Assembly (NCBI GenBank): GCA_036674765.1
Contig: JARVKI010000008.1
Span: forward strand, 682,001-746,000
Direction of reading: 5' to 3'
Length of the DNA stretch: 64,000 nt
Source: Seiridium cupressi
Taxonomy: Eukaryota > Ascomycota > Sordariomycetes > Amphisphaeriales > Sporocadaceae
Shown: positions 1 to 11,327 of the stretch, piece after piece
Position numbering within the stretch: the stretch's first letter is position 1
How the letters are laid out: each line of letters begins with the position of its first letter
Notes under the pieces: model-generated
Told to the model about the DNA's origin: nothing
Databases searched by the model: none
The model's input: the letters and a program-made list of their open reading frames with translations, nothing else
Made by a program: the position numbers and the translations under genes

Positions 1-1533
1 AGCGCAACAAAGAAAGCCGAACCTGTCCAAGCCTCCAGTGCTACCAGCGACAGCGAGAGTGAGAGCGATAGTGACAGCGATTCCGATGCTGGCGCCAAGG
101 TCACATCGATAGCAGGCGCAATCGCAACCAAGGCGTCGCAAGCCAAGGCTACCCTCAGCGCCAAAGAATCCTCAAAGCATGCAAAAGAGAGCAGCGAATC
201 AGGATCGGATTCAGAGGCCGACGATGAAGCCGATTCGAGGGCTGTTGCTAGAGTCAATGGGGCCTCAGAAACAACTGACATGTGAGTCTCCCGGTTTTAA
301 GAGTTGAAGGGACTGAGCTAATTTTGCGTTTCAGTGCCAAACCTGAGTGGCTCAGCAAGTCAGACTTCATGTTACGAAAAGCCTCGTCCGAAAACCCTGG
401 CAAAGAGGTCTCGGAGTTCTTGAGCAAATCCAACTTGGAAGGCAAGCAAGTGTGGTATTTCACTGCCCCTGCTTCGCTCCCTATCACGGTTATCAAGGAC
501 ATGGAGATCGATCTGGCAAAAGCTCAGTCTGGTGGCGCTATACTCAATCACCAGGGCGATGCATATGGTCTGGATTTGGAGCCATATACGACTAGCAGTC
601 AAATTCAACTGCTGATCCCTTCCAAGGGTGGGGACAAGTATAACAACCGTACGTCGCAATTTTCCCCCCTTCCCTTCAGGAGTCACAAGACCTTTGCTAA
701 CCTTGGTGCCAGTGAATCGGGCCATTGACTCGACCGTCCACCTTCGCCGGATCGCCGAGTTCGGTGGCGCCAGCAAGGTTAGCTCGACGGCGACTGACCA
801 ATACGTTCGACAACCAAAACGTATACGGGAGCAACCGAAGAACTTAAAGGCTCGCTTCACACCCATTGGCGTACCTACGAAAAAGCCTGTACCTACCACC
901 ACGCAAAACATCCAGCCTACAACCGCACCTGCCACCAAGGCCAAGCCAGTAGACTCGAACTCGGATTCCAGCTCTTCGTCTGGCAGCGATTCTGATGTCG
1001 AGATGACTAATGCTACGACAATCCCTCCCACTCCACAGGCAAAGTCTAACTCTAAGACTGCCATCAATGGCACCTTGAAGAGAAAGCAGCCGGTGGAAAA
1101 ATCTAGTTCTGACAGCGATTCAAGTAGCGACGAGTCTGACGACGAGCTTCCGCCATCGAAGAAGACGAAATCGCCAGAGAAACCTACTAAGCGTACCAAG
1201 GTCAGCCCAAAACAGGACTTTGTGGAGTCAAAGACGACGTCATCGGCCCCTGCCGTCCAGGCAGAGAACACTGCAATTCCCAGTTCTCAGATATCTGCAG
1301 TGCCAAAGGGATCAGAAGCTAGAAAGTCTACACCCATTCCGCCGCCGAAGCTTTCTCACTCCATCTCGGAGGCATCTGGCGCTAGCGGTACTCCGTCCAA
1401 AGTGGTTGAGTCTTCAAAGAGCAAGAAAGACAAGAAGTCTAAGAAGAACGGACCTAGCAAAGGATCTGACAGTACGCCGAAGGCTGTCAGTCAGACTCCG
1501 ATTCCCGTCCCGAAGTTTGGTGTAGGCAGCTAG
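1..1533 (+). CDS. RPA34: RNA polymerase I subunit RPA34 (A34.5), 5'-truncated
   Basis: Subunit of nucleolar RNA polymerase I; with A49 it forms the TFIIF-like dimer that aids rRNA initiation and elongation. The gene runs in from the left edge, so its start is missing. Exons read 1-281, 335-648 and 713-1533, with GT...AG introns at 282-334 and 649-712; both junctions keep frame. The first exon is a Ser/Asp/Glu-rich acidic tract typical of the N-terminus. The middle exon has the A34.5 core, including KPEWLSKSDFML and a VWYFTAPASLPI strand, which is why I make the call. The third exon is a long low-complexity tail with SSSSDSDSD-like and Lys-rich stretches, as expected of a nucleolar protein. 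A long open frame on the opposite strand (372-1271) is only a shadow of this biased tail. Confidence 0.85.
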
Positions 1534-2763
1534 AACCCGCCTACATCAGGGAAGACAGTAACGAAGAAAAAGCAACGGAAGCAGGGTCGAAAGCAGAAAC
1601 CGGAACAGAAGCAGACGTAAAAGAGGTCTCAGTCATGTTCGCTTTGCATCTATGAGTTACCAAGGGGTACATCTAGTGATCAACTCAATTGCGAATGTCG
1701 CCAGCCCTTGGTTAACACAGTCGTCGTCCATATCTGATAAATCGGGATGATACATTGGACAGAAGACGGCAGGTACGGTTGATCACATAGGCGGTTCTTG
1801 CATGAATCGATGGCGTTGAAGGATTCGTGGAGCCCTATGGGCGGCGTTAATTGATACCGAAGAGAGCGGATCAGCTCTTAATGTTCCCTCGAAGGGCATT
1901 ATAGAATTCCATTTGATTCCTCATCGAGGCAATACGAAATCCGATAAGCTGCTATTGATTAAGGCGTGATAAGGAGTGATGCTAACGAGTCTCCTGCAAG
2001 GGATGAGTCGGCAAATCTGTGACAAAGGCGTCAGCGTACCGAGCCCGTAGCGTTTCAACTTATTCAGCCATAGCCCCGTAACAAATACCAATTGACATGG
2101 TTTGCAAAAGCAAACACTACATTCGGGACAAAATGCATAATTATCGCCATCGCTGTAGTCTCAATGCACACGAATGAATACCTACCGAATACGCATTGCT
2201 AATTCGGTTACACAACCTATGCCTATGTACCGTTAATTGATTCTTTCTTCTTCCAGAAAACACAAAATGACGGCACGAAGTTTGATCACTCTGGAGCCAA
2301 GCTACTCTATTATCTAGACTCATAATATCATTGCTAAGTACATGGGTACTATTCGGTCGGACTTTGGCGGCGCTGTGATGGGCTGAACTAAGATGATACA
2401 TATACATGGATGTGAGCGATCAACAAACAGTCTTACACGATGTCAGCATACCTACCCAGAAGGGATGAAATAGCAAATGTTTAACTTCACGGTCCTACGA
2501 ATCATAAATAAAGGACCATGGGCAGGCAAGGCACGGAACTTTGACAAGCGACTCCCTTGCGCCATTTCGACCAACGCGGGTAGGGAGGTGTGTGGCATAC
2601 GCAAGCACCGACAGAAAACCAGATGTCATACTGCAACGATGCCATTGAGTTTGCTCCCCCTCCGTCGCCCTGAATCCCCCACAGGATTTTTGGAGCCGAA
2701 TCTCGCTGCTGTGTCGCGGGCAATTGTGTTATCGTTTCGTTCGGCAAGGGTACAACGCTCAAA
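1534..2763. other. Intergenic region between RPA34 and the ammonia-lyase
   Basis: No gene is supportable here. It holds the RPA34 3' flank and the ammonia-lyase promoter. Small open frames lack introns, motifs or codon bias. Confidence 0.5.
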
Positions 2764-4815
2764 ATGGGAGCTCCTATTGACCCTAAGCGACGTAATCCCT
2801 CTACCACCTTCCCTATCGCAGTGTCCCCGAAGTGCGACCTTAGCAACTATATGGACTCGCGGCCACCTCTACAATTTGATTCAAACAGAGACACAGGCAT
2901 CATGTTTCTACCAAACCGAACCTTCACGGATATAGTGCTCAGCCACTGGGCTGAGCTGGCAACTTCATCACGAACAGTCCCTATCTCAAGCTACGACCTC
3001 ACTATTGCCGATGTCGTGGCGGTATCGCGTCATCTGACAAATGTCGCCTTGACGCCAGAAGCAGAAGAGGCCATTAATAAATGCAGTCATGTCATCCAGC
3101 AGAAGTTTGCTCGAGGCGATGTCATCTATGGCGTCAACACGGGATTTGGCGGCAGTGCCGACATGAGGACGGATGCCGTGGGCGAACTCCAGCAGAGCCT
3201 GTTCACGCTTCTCATGGCTGGTATCACAAGTGATGGCCAACCGAAGCTTGAACGACAGGCGCATGGACCGAAGGTGACCGCGAATGGGACGAATCACGAC
3301 CTCACCAATGGTGATTCAGATCTCGAGCAGTACATGGCCCTTAAAACTGTGCTTCCGCTGAACCAGGCCTTCTCAACCAGTATGCCCGAGTCATGGGTGC
3401 GTGCCTCGATGCTGGTCCGTCTAAACTCTCTAGCCGCTGGAGCCTCCGGAGTGCGTCTTCAGATCACGGACGGACTTATAGAGATGCTCAACAGGGACGT
3501 CGTACCCCTGGTCCCGCTCCGAGGTAGTATTTCAGCTTCCGGTGACCTATCACCCCTATCCTACATTGGTGCCGTCCTTCAAGGCAAGAAATATGCGTCG
3601 GCATATTGTGGAGCCCGGGATTCGGACGGCTCAAGGAGGCTTGTCAGAGCGGATGCTGCTCTCGAAGAAGCCAAGATTCAGCCTACCGACATCCTCGCCA
3701 AAGAAGGCCTCGCCATTGTCAATGGTACCGCAGTCTCGGCAGGTGTAGCCGCACTGGCGCTGCACGAGTCTCTCAACCTTGCCGCCTTATCGCAGGTCCT
3801 CACGGCCATGAGCGTCGAGGCACTCCGTGGAACCGATGAGTCATTCGAGCCGTTCATTGCGCGAATCCGCCCGCACGGCGGCCAGGTCGACAGCGCTCGG
3901 AATATTTTCTCCTTCCTCTCCGGTTCCAAACTCATTCAAAGCGACGCCGATCTCGAAGCTGGAGAGTTGCGCCAGGATCGGTACGCTGTCCGGACGGCCT
4001 CGCAGTGGATTGGTCCCGTGCTTGAGGATTTTATGCTAGCCCATACCCAAATTTCCATCGAGCTCAACTCTGTGACTGACAATCCTCTAATCAATGTGGC
4101 CGCAGACCGAATTCTCCACGGCGGCAATTTCCAGGCCAAGGCTGTGACATCGGCAGTAGAGAAGTTGCGCCAAGGCCTCCAGAGCTTGGGTCGCATGCTC
4201 TTCTCCCAGCTCACCGAGCTCATCAATCCGGCCACCAATCGCGGACTGCCGGCGAACTTGGTTGCCGATGATCCGGCGCGCAGCTACCTGTTCAAGGGTA
4301 CCGATATCATGGCGGCCGCGCTGACGAGCGAGTTGGGCTTCCTGGCCAATCCTGTCGGCAGTCATGTCCAGACGGCTGAAATGGGGAACCAAGGTATCAA
4401 TAGCCTGGCGCTAATCAGTGTTCGGTACACACTTGATGCGGTAGATGTGCTGAGTCAGCTCGTGTCGGCTCACCTAGTCGCGCTCTGTCAGGCGCTGGAC
4501 CTGAGGGCGCGGGACATCTTGAGCAAGGAAAGTCCCACCAGTTCGACAGATGAGGTCCTGGATGCAAGTCCATACTTGGGCAAGGCGGCGAAGATTATGT
4601 ATCGATATGTGAGAAAAGAGTTGCAGGTTCCTTTCATAACCGAGGCGCGTGTTTCTGGGGCCCTGGATGAGGGCATGGATGGCTTGGCTCCTAGCATTGG
4701 AGCATATAACACGGTGGTGTACGATGCCATCAGATCGGGGCAGCTGTACGGCGTGGTCATGGAGTGTTTGGGGGAAGTGCAGAGGCACCAGGCAACCGCG
4801 CCCGATGGGTTCTAG
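2764..4815 (+). CDS. Phenylalanine/aromatic amino acid ammonia-lyase
   Basis: Intronless 683-residue member of the MIO-dependent aromatic amino acid lyase family, which removes ammonia from Phe, Tyr or His to give the trans-acrylate (cinnamate or coumarate). The Ala-Ser-Gly triad that forms the MIO group is at residues 258-260 within GSISASGDLSPLSYIGA. The catalytic Tyr loop YGVNTGFGGSADMR starts at residue 122, and NGTAVSAG follows the MIO helix. Length fits fungal PAL (about 690-720). The ATG at 2764 is the first in frame and gives the expected N-terminal extension. In the selectivity helix, the pair that is Phe-Leu in plant PAL and His-Leu or His-Gln in TAL or fungal PAL/TAL reads Leu-Leu (residues 149-150), so the substrate is uncertain. 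A histidine lyase is less likely given the C-terminal length. Downstream lies a Pol III-like element. Confidence 0.88.
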   Translation: MGAPIDPKRRNPSTTFPIAVSPKCDLSNYMDSRPPLQFDSNRDTGIMFLPNRTFTDIVLSHWAELATSSRTVPISSYDLTIADVVAVSRHLTNVALTPEAEEAINKCSHVIQQKFARGDVIYGVNTGFGGSADMRTDAVGELQQSLFTLLMAGITSDGQPKLERQAHGPKVTANGTNHDLTNGDSDLEQYMALKTVLPLNQAFSTSMPESWVRASMLVRLNSLAAGASGVRLQITDGLIEMLNRDVVPLVPLRGSISASGDLSPLSYIGAVLQGKKYASAYCGARDSDGSRRLVRADAALEEAKIQPTDILAKEGLAIVNGTAVSAGVAALALHESLNLAALSQVLTAMSVEALRGTDESFEPFIARIRPHGGQVDSARNIFSFLSGSKLIQSDADLEAGELRQDRYAVRTASQWIGPVLEDFMLAHTQISIELNSVTDNPLINVAADRILHGGNFQAKAVTSAVEKLRQGLQSLGRMLFSQLTELINPATNRGLPANLVADDPARSYLFKGTDIMAAALTSELGFLANPVGSHVQTAEMGNQGINSLALISVRYTLDAVDVLSQLVSAHLVALCQALDLRARDILSKESPTSSTDEVLDASPYLGKAAKIMYRYVRKELQVPFITEARVSGALDEGMDGLAPSIGAYNTVVYDAIRSGQLYGVVMECLGEVQRHQATAPDGF

Positions 4816-5026
4816 AATCATTTTGGTGGGCTTCGTGAGATTGTGCCGCCGAATCGGCAAAGCATTGAAGTGGCCACACTGAAGATAGATAGATCTTAGA
4901 AAGTAGAATAAATTAGGTAGAAGGGGAGGGAGGGGTAATCTCCTTTTGGAAACGCCTTTTCTTTACAATCTTTCCACGTTCGTCAAGCACGATGATAAGT
5001 TCATCCAGATCGAGGGGCCAGAAGGA

Positions 5027-5090
5027 GGAAGGAAGGGGAAGAAAGGAAGAAAAAAGAAAAATGGAAAAAAAGGCAAAAAAGGCAAAAAAC
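5027..5090 (+). repeat. Purine-rich low-complexity tract
   Basis: An almost pure A/G tract. Its last A-run, read on the minus strand, gives the T6 that would stop the Pol III-like element beside it. Confidence 0.5.
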
Positions 5091-5185
5091 CTCACCCCGG
5101 GACTGAACCCGAGGCTGTGAAAAACCACTTGGTGATTTTTCGGCACCGCAACGCTATGCGTTGTCCCGTTAAGCCAGCAAGCCGA
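5085..5185 (-). ncRNA. Putative Pol III transcript: tRNA-like element with three hairpins
   Basis: Read on the minus strand, it has an A-box-like TGGCTTAACGGG (5165-5176), a B-box-like GGTTCAGTCC (within 5099-5109) and a T6 run just after it, the layout of a Pol III gene. Three hairpins lie between and over these boxes: 5150-5162 (5-bp stem, 3-base loop), 5119-5141 (10-bp stem with one G-U, 3-base loop) and 5095-5114 (7-bp stem with one G-U, 6-base loop). No normal 7-bp acceptor stem closes it and I cannot place an anticodon, so it is not an ordinary tRNA. It may be a decayed long-variable-arm tRNA (Leu/Ser type), a SINE-like derivative or a separate small RNA. Confidence 0.4.
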
Positions 5186-5522
5186 CCGTCGAGCAATTCC
5201 GACTAATGCCTGGGAATTCAGTCTCTTTTCAACTACTATATAGCACACCCCGTTGGATTCACAAAGGAACAGTGCGCACCTGAGTTGGCAATCCCATAAT
5301 AGCATTGCAGCAGAACTACACGTCAGGCTTCAGGGGCTCAATCGTTTGCTTTCCTTGCACATTTGATTTAATCATATTGGACTTCTTTTGCTCATTATCT
5401 GGCGAGACAACTCCTTCTCTATACTATATCCATATCTCGCAATGTATTATGGAAAAAGTGCCCTCCCAGCACCTTTCCAAAACGAATCCTAGACCTTCCA
5501 ATACCTAATGCAGATCACATAA

Positions 5523-6634
5523 TCATTCTTGCCCAAAACTTAGAGCTTCGACATCTTCGGTGGCAGCATTCATGGATCTCTTGACGGCGCGATTCTTTCT
5601 CTTCTTGTCAGCCTCGTCCTCTCTCTTCCTCTTCCTATTGGCCTGACTCTCTCTCTCCTCTGGCGTTAAGACACTGCGATCCTCATGCGTATACTGTCTG
5701 CCTGCCGAGATCAAGTTCGGCACAAGGCGCGAGGACTGTGAATCGGGGTGTTCAGTTGCACATGTCGGCTCCGGGGCCGGGGCCGGAACAGACTGGGGGG
5801 ATGGCGCGTTACTGCGGGCTCTTCGAAATCTAGCCTGTTCTTTCTGATGCGCATCTGGTAGCCAGCGATTCTAAAGCTGATCCACAAGTACGGCATAGTC
5901 GAGATTGTTTGCCACGGCATTTTGCAGCATTTTTCTTTTGATACGTCGCTCAAAGCGAACTCTCTGGGTATCAGTAGGATTGCAATCGTCCGGATATGCA
6001 TTCTCGGGCCAGAGCTCATTATAGACGAGCGCGTAAAGGCGAAAGCGAAACCAGCGCATTGACTTCGTATCCGCGGTATGTTGTGGGTCCTCCAATAGAC
6101 ATCTAAGCTTGTCTATGAACACGGGCTGTAGCATGCTGGCTCGTCCTTCCCAGACCAAATTCTCGTAGATTCGTTTGAAAGCCTCTGGATATGTGATCAG
6201 GGCCGTGGAATCTGCCCAGTTGGTGCAAATCAGCTCGATGATATCGCCAACACTGCGACGAGCATCTTCAGCAGCCCAGGCAAAGGTGATCCAATGTAGT
6301 TCGCCGTGGGCCTCGCCGTCCTCTGGGTTAAGATCACCGACAGCATAGGGCCCAACATCTGCGTTGGTCTAATCAGTCTGGTGACGGTAGTAGACGGGCA
6401 AGGCGAAACCAGTAACGCTCACTTACGAAAATGGCGGCATAGCTCAGACAGGAAGTCAGAGCGGAATTCGTGAAGTGACATTGTCGTACCGTTGTCGCAT
6501 GTTGGAATGATGTCGATGAGGTCGTGGAAGACTTTCATGAATCCATCGGGAAATCCAGGTTTGATGCCTCGTAGTTCAACACCCTGGCGGATGCGGTGCA
6601 TCTCGTTGACGAACTGAGTTCTCGAGCTAGCCAT
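5523..6634 (-). pseudogene. Unknown-function gene with an in-frame TAG
   Basis: Two exons: 6634-6427 and 6358 downwards, joined by an intron of 68 bases (GTAAGT donor, GCAG acceptor) that keeps the frame. The frame opens as MASSRTQFVNEMHRIRQG and stops at a TAG at 5873-5871, giving 231 residues. The same frame then stays open for 116 more codons to a TGA at 5523, ending in a Lys/Arg/Glu-rich tail with KRKREDEADKKRKNRAVKR. The residues on either side read as one protein (LVDQL, stop, NRWLPDAHQKEQARF), so the TAG looks like a CAG-to-TAG change. I recognise no domain. It could be a truncated allele, a pseudogene, a readthrough gene or a sequencing error; the shorter 5871-6634 product could still be made. 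Confidence 0.5.
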
Positions 6635-7560
6635 GCTTGATTGCGAGGCCAGTCATTTCTCAGTTGATTGAGAGCTGATTGAGGAATGGGATATTGTGGG
6701 CAAGCTCGAGAACTGTAGATTTACAAGAGCTTGAAGCGATTTCTTGCTATTCAGCAAACCCAAACGAGACAACGAATGTGCACCTTATACCTTTTGGTAG
6801 TAAAGCTATCCCCCAAGCAACAGTACTAATTGCTCTGCTCAAAAGTCACGTTGCTGGGTAACCAATCAATTCCACTACTTTCGACCAGCAGAATTCCACA
6901 GATAATTGGAAGTCGTGCTGTGTACCAATCGCAGGACTTTGCATAAAATAGGACCACACTCCAATAATCAATAGTAAGAGACGATAGACAAAGTTCTACT
7001 CGTCTCTGAATGCATAACATAGACGAACAGGTTAACGCTGTCTAAACTATGTTCTCCATGTCAACTAATATACGATTTGAAATTCTTTATTCTAGTGGTG
7101 AAGAGAGTGAGCTCAACCAGGCCCGCCAGCCTTCATTCACTCCATGGTTACAATAACGCCAAAATCCTCCAGGCGGCAGTGCAGAACTGTGAGGAGAAAA
7201 TGCGGTTCTCCATTGCTATCATGACAGTCTCCTAGTCGCAGTTCTCTCTGATGTCAGCTTATTGGATGCGATCAAAGCAGTACAATCTAGAACTAGACTA
7301 GCGCTGAGCAGTGCTATACTGGTCCCAACCCACAGCTGAGGATGCGCCATTCCCCTTCTGGACAAACCCGCGAGCTGTGGGGCGACGGGGTGCCACTTGT
7401 TGCGAATGAACATGATGATTACGCTCCTCATCAAGGGCGACATACAGGACGCGGACATCTTGAATGGTTAACTCCAGGACGAACGGAAATACGGACAATA
7501 AAGAAATTGCTCGATGGGTCCTAGTCGGGGATTGGTCCATCGTTACCAGACGATGGGCGG
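6635..7560. other. Intergenic region before the aldo-keto reductase
   Basis: Contains the divergent promoters of the 6634 and 7696 genes. No coding, RNA or repeat signal found. Confidence 0.4.
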
Positions 7561-7561
7561 G

Positions 7562-7568
7562 TATTTAA
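7562..7568 (+). promoter_or_regulatory. TATA-like box of the aldo-keto reductase gene
   Basis: TATTTAA lies 127 bases before the ATG at 7696 and is followed by an A/C/T-rich leader, a usual fungal arrangement. Inferred from position only. Confidence 0.35.
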
Positions 7569-7695
7569 GCCATCACAGGCCCCAAGCACAGAGGACTCAT
7601 CAGACAACCCATCATCAGCATCATACAACATCTCAAAAAAGCGTCAAACTCATTCTCGACTCCCTTTACTTGTCATTATCTAAAACCAACCCACC

Positions 7696-8833
7696 ATGTC
7701 CAAGTTCGGTATTCCTCTTCCCCCGGCTGTCACCAGCTCCATAGAGGCCACCAAGGTCAACTATGTCAGGCTTGGGTCTTCTGGACTCAAAGTTTCCTGG
7801 CCGATCTTAGGTGCCATGTCTTTGGGATCCTCCAAGATCGCACCGTGGGCGCTGGATGAGGAGCCCTCCCTCGAGCTCCTCAAGGCGGCCTACGACTGCG
7901 GCATCAACACATGGGACACAGCCAACGCATACAGCAGTGGCCTCGGCGAGGAGACCATTGCAAAGGCCATCAAGAAGTTCAACCTTTCCCGGAAGAAGAT
8001 CATCATCATGACCAAGTGCTTCAACCCTGTGGGCGAAAGCCCTGAGGTCATGGGTACTGCTTATCCGGAAGTGCTTATGGAAACCAAAGACTATGTTAAT
8101 CAGGGAGGTGAGCATACCCTAGACTGACACAACGGCTATTTCAAATGCTAAGATTAAACTTCCAGGTTTATCCCGTACTGCCATATTTGCAGCTGTCGAG
8201 GATTCTCTTGCCCGTCTTGAAACTACGTACATCGATGTTCTCCAGATCCACAGGCTTGACCCAGACACTCCACCTGAGGAGACCATGAAGGCTCTCCATG
8301 ATCTAGTAGTGTCCGGGAAAGTGCGATACATCGGAGCGAGCTCAATGTGGGCAACCGAATTTGCCCGGCTTCAGTTTATTGCCGAGAAGCATGGTTGGAC
8401 CAAGTTCATCAGCATGCAGAACTACTACAATCTCTGCTACCGCGAGGAGGAGCGAGAGATGGTTCGTTTCTGCAAGGAGACGGGCGTTGGGGTCATCCCA
8501 TGGTCGCCTATGTATTCCGGGCGACTTGCTCGACCGGTCGGTTACGACAAGTCTATTCGGTCCAAGCGGCCATCATACTTTCATCCCACCGTGACTGCTG
8601 AAGACAAGGAGATCATCGAGCGGGTTGAGAAGCTTGCCGAGGAGAAAGGGTGGAAGATGAGCCATGTTGCGATGGCTTGGCACAAGAGCAAGGGAACCGT
8701 GCCGATCGTTGGCCTGAATTCAATTGACAGGATCCAGGAAGCTTGTGAGATGCGCGACAAATCCCTGACGGAAGACGATGTCAAATATCTAGAGGAGCCG
8801 TATGTTCCGAGGAAGGTTGTTGGACACGAATGA
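7696..8833 (+). CDS. Aldo-keto reductase (359 aa)
   Basis: NADPH-dependent aldo-keto reductase, expected to reduce aldehydes or ketones in the cytosol. Exons 7696-8107 and 8166-8833; the 58-base intron (GTGAGC...CCAG) splits a Gly codon and keeps the frame. The catalytic tetrad is complete: Asp74 and Tyr79 in NTWDTANAYS, Lys107 in MTKCF, His166 in LQIHRLD. The C-terminal half carries GASSMW and the VPIVGLNS cofactor segment. The N-terminal pattern and length place it among YajO/YakC-like fungal reductases (AKR type with a full barrel), not xylose reductases. A Zn2Cys6 regulator gene converges on it from 8900, 66 bases past its stop, so they may be functionally linked; the natural substrate is unknown. 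Confidence 0.88.
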
Positions 8834-8899
8834 GCCACTCATGTTAGGACCCACGGCCTCTGAGTGCCTTGCCGTCAGGTATAATCCAATTAGACTTAA

Positions 8900-10576
8900 T
8901 CAAAACTCGAATTCATCTCCCTGCGAAATACATTCAAGCACACTATCGCCAAGGGCTACCGCAACACTTCGAAGTGTTCGCCGGAACCAGTACTTTTCTA
9001 CCTCCGGTATCGTCTTGATACCAATAGCCACAGTAAGTGGCCAAGCTAGGTGAGTCACTACCTTGGGGATTATGTTTTCGCTGGAAGGAACATTGTAGTT
9101 GAAGAAGTATGGGATGCTGCAACACATTTCGGTCGACAAGGAGGCTATCGCGACTAGGGACATCTGCAATTGACCAAGAATTGCCGAGCCCAGCGTTGTA
9201 TGTCCAGCGAGCTGGGTGATTGTGCCAACGAGTAAGCTATGGATAATCATGCGGGCAGCACGATATCGGTTCCAAGCAGCTGCATGACTGTATGACCTGT
9301 AGTTATGGGCTATGCTGGTACACCATGGTAATTTATCCCGATCAGGTGGGTCGAAAGATGTGCTTGAGAATGCATAATCTGCCGTGATTTTGTGTGGCCA
9401 AAGGGATAGCTCCAGATCCAAATGTTGACCTGCGCCTAAGATTTCCTCCAAGGACAAAATTAACGTAGAGCTGATAAGCCCTGCGACATGCTGTATCTGC
9501 AGTGCCTTGGCACGGAGTCCAGCAACGCGAACCATTAATGCGTCTAGCATCAGTGCCGGGCCCTGTTCACCAAATGCGGCGGCATCCTTCAGCCAACCCT
9601 GCACGTTCATGCCACGAAGAATGGCTGCGCGCACCTAGAGATTGTCAGTAATGGATCTCGTCCACATGGACGAATTTGGGGCAGTCGACCTACAATTGGT
9701 CGCCGGACAGCCCTATACAAGTCCAAACTTTGGGAACATTGTTGCTCTTGATCCGAGCCTGATTTCAGAAGGCCTGCAGTTCCCAGGTAATGGCACACAT
9801 CTTTCCAGAAGCGGGCACCTGCCCGGTTTCCCGCAAATTCGGCAATCGAGTCGGTGGGTAGATTCGACGGCTTAAATGTGGCAGTCTTTGCGAATGTTGT
9901 CAGTATTAGTAGTTCTTCAATCAAATTTCGTAATTCAAAACCTGCCTCATAATGTGTCATCAACATTGTGACAAGCACGAGCTCATCTATGTCCGCGTTC
10001 TGGAGGTCTTGAACCTCAGTACGAGTATTCCTTATTACGCGGGCGTAGTATTTGTTCGCTTGGACAATAGCCGTGCCGGCGCCATGCACTCGCCCAAACA
10101 CCGTTAAGGATAAGGCGGAAAGAGCCAAGCGTAAGGTCGAATCAGCTCTCGAGGACTTGCAGTAGCCAGGGATGTAGGCGAGATATTCCCGGCCGATATC
10201 TGGAATTTCACTGGGCTTGTCTGTCCAGTTCTGCACCCAGAAGTTCAATGCACGGGATTCAGTCGGCTCGCACAACGATGCAGGGACCACCTCATCTGAT
10301 CTGTGCTGGTTTTTCACAGATGGTACAATCCGTGGGCGCCGCGCCGCACCTTGGGCATACGTATTCTCGTCCTTGAACCGCAGCCCAGAGGTTTCCGTGC
10401 CCGTCGACCAGATGCAGCGCCGGTCAGCCCTACCACAACGGCTGCAAGTAGGCCGCACGGCATCGCACTACATTGTAGTTACGAACTTCAGCTTTAGTAT
10501 CGCGAATGGCGGATGGAGCGCTGACCTTGATGCGGCGTTGCTTACAAGTCATACACGCTGGGCTTGGGGATACCAT
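8900..10576 (-). CDS. Zn2Cys6 transcription factor (519 aa)
   Basis: Fungal nuclear regulator. Exons on the minus strand: 10576-10526, 10467-9694 and 9634-8900, with introns 10525-10468 and 9693-9635, both in phase 0. Splicing the first intron completes the binuclear zinc cluster, CMTCKQRRIK joined to CDAVRPTCSRCGRADRRC: spacing C-x2-C-x6-C-x6-C-x2-C-x6-C. The rest is helical, with a stretch around ALSALSLTVFGRVHG and YYARVIRNTRTEVQDL like the fungal-specific transcription factor domain 2 (PF11951 type) that follows such fingers. An in-frame ATG at 10663 would add 29 residues; I prefer 10576 because it sits just before the finger. The gene is divergent from a second Zn2Cys6 gene at 11328 and converges on the aldo-keto reductase. 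Target genes are unknown. Confidence 0.82.
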
Positions 10577-11327
10577 TCTGCCCGTTCGAATGGAATCAAA
10601 CCAGTCACAAGAATGATCACGATGGTTGCTTGATAGTTCTACCACGGGTACTGGCGCTAGCATCAGTGGAACGCCGTTGAGGATGCAATGTAAGCAAGCA
10701 ACTAACTAGCACTAGCGGACGGGTTTTAAAGGTTAGTGCGGGTAATGGCTTATGCCGCTGGAAACCTCGCTGTACAAGCGGGCTCAATATGGAGGGCATT
10801 CAGAAAGTCGGTTCCTCATGAGGTATGTGCTTTGATTTTGATTGGCGGCGTAAAGTAAGAGATGTTGTAATTTACTCCTTCAACAGTCCTAGGTTAGTCT
10901 GCCTAACGTAGCGCTGTAACATCTCGTCGAATCTGGCCTGCCTAAAAGACTACTTACTACTCAAGCAGTTCTAGAGCTGCCGCATCTGTTACTGTAGACG
11001 TAATGCTCTTGCATAGCGCAAAACCTAGCATCTCGTTATCCTGAGACACGAACATTGGACAATAAACGATTGGAAGGTGCAAGGTTCCCCAAGTTGAAGA
11101 TCACTTACCGGCATGTGCCCCCCGGAGTTCGGAATGCCGCGCTCTCCGCCGCGCTAAAATGTGGCGGGATTCCCACGAGCCCGTCAGCGAAATCCGCTGT
11201 AACAGAACGACAAGATCCCCCCTTGGGTCTGGTCTCCTCGGATTTCATGATACTTGAATCTCTGTTCTTGGCTCTTTAACGGATATCGGGCCCCGAGGAA
11301 GCACAAGCGGCTTATCTTGATTGCGTT
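10577..11327. other. Shared promoter region of two divergent regulator genes
   Basis: About 750 bases between two head-to-head Zn2Cys6 genes. I saw no clear operator repeat and no other gene. Confidence 0.4.

Noticed and set aside
372..1271. 299-codon open frame opposite RPA34
   Set aside because: Mirror of the Ser/Lys/Pro-biased RPA34 tail; composition is odd for a protein and it has no splice or start support.
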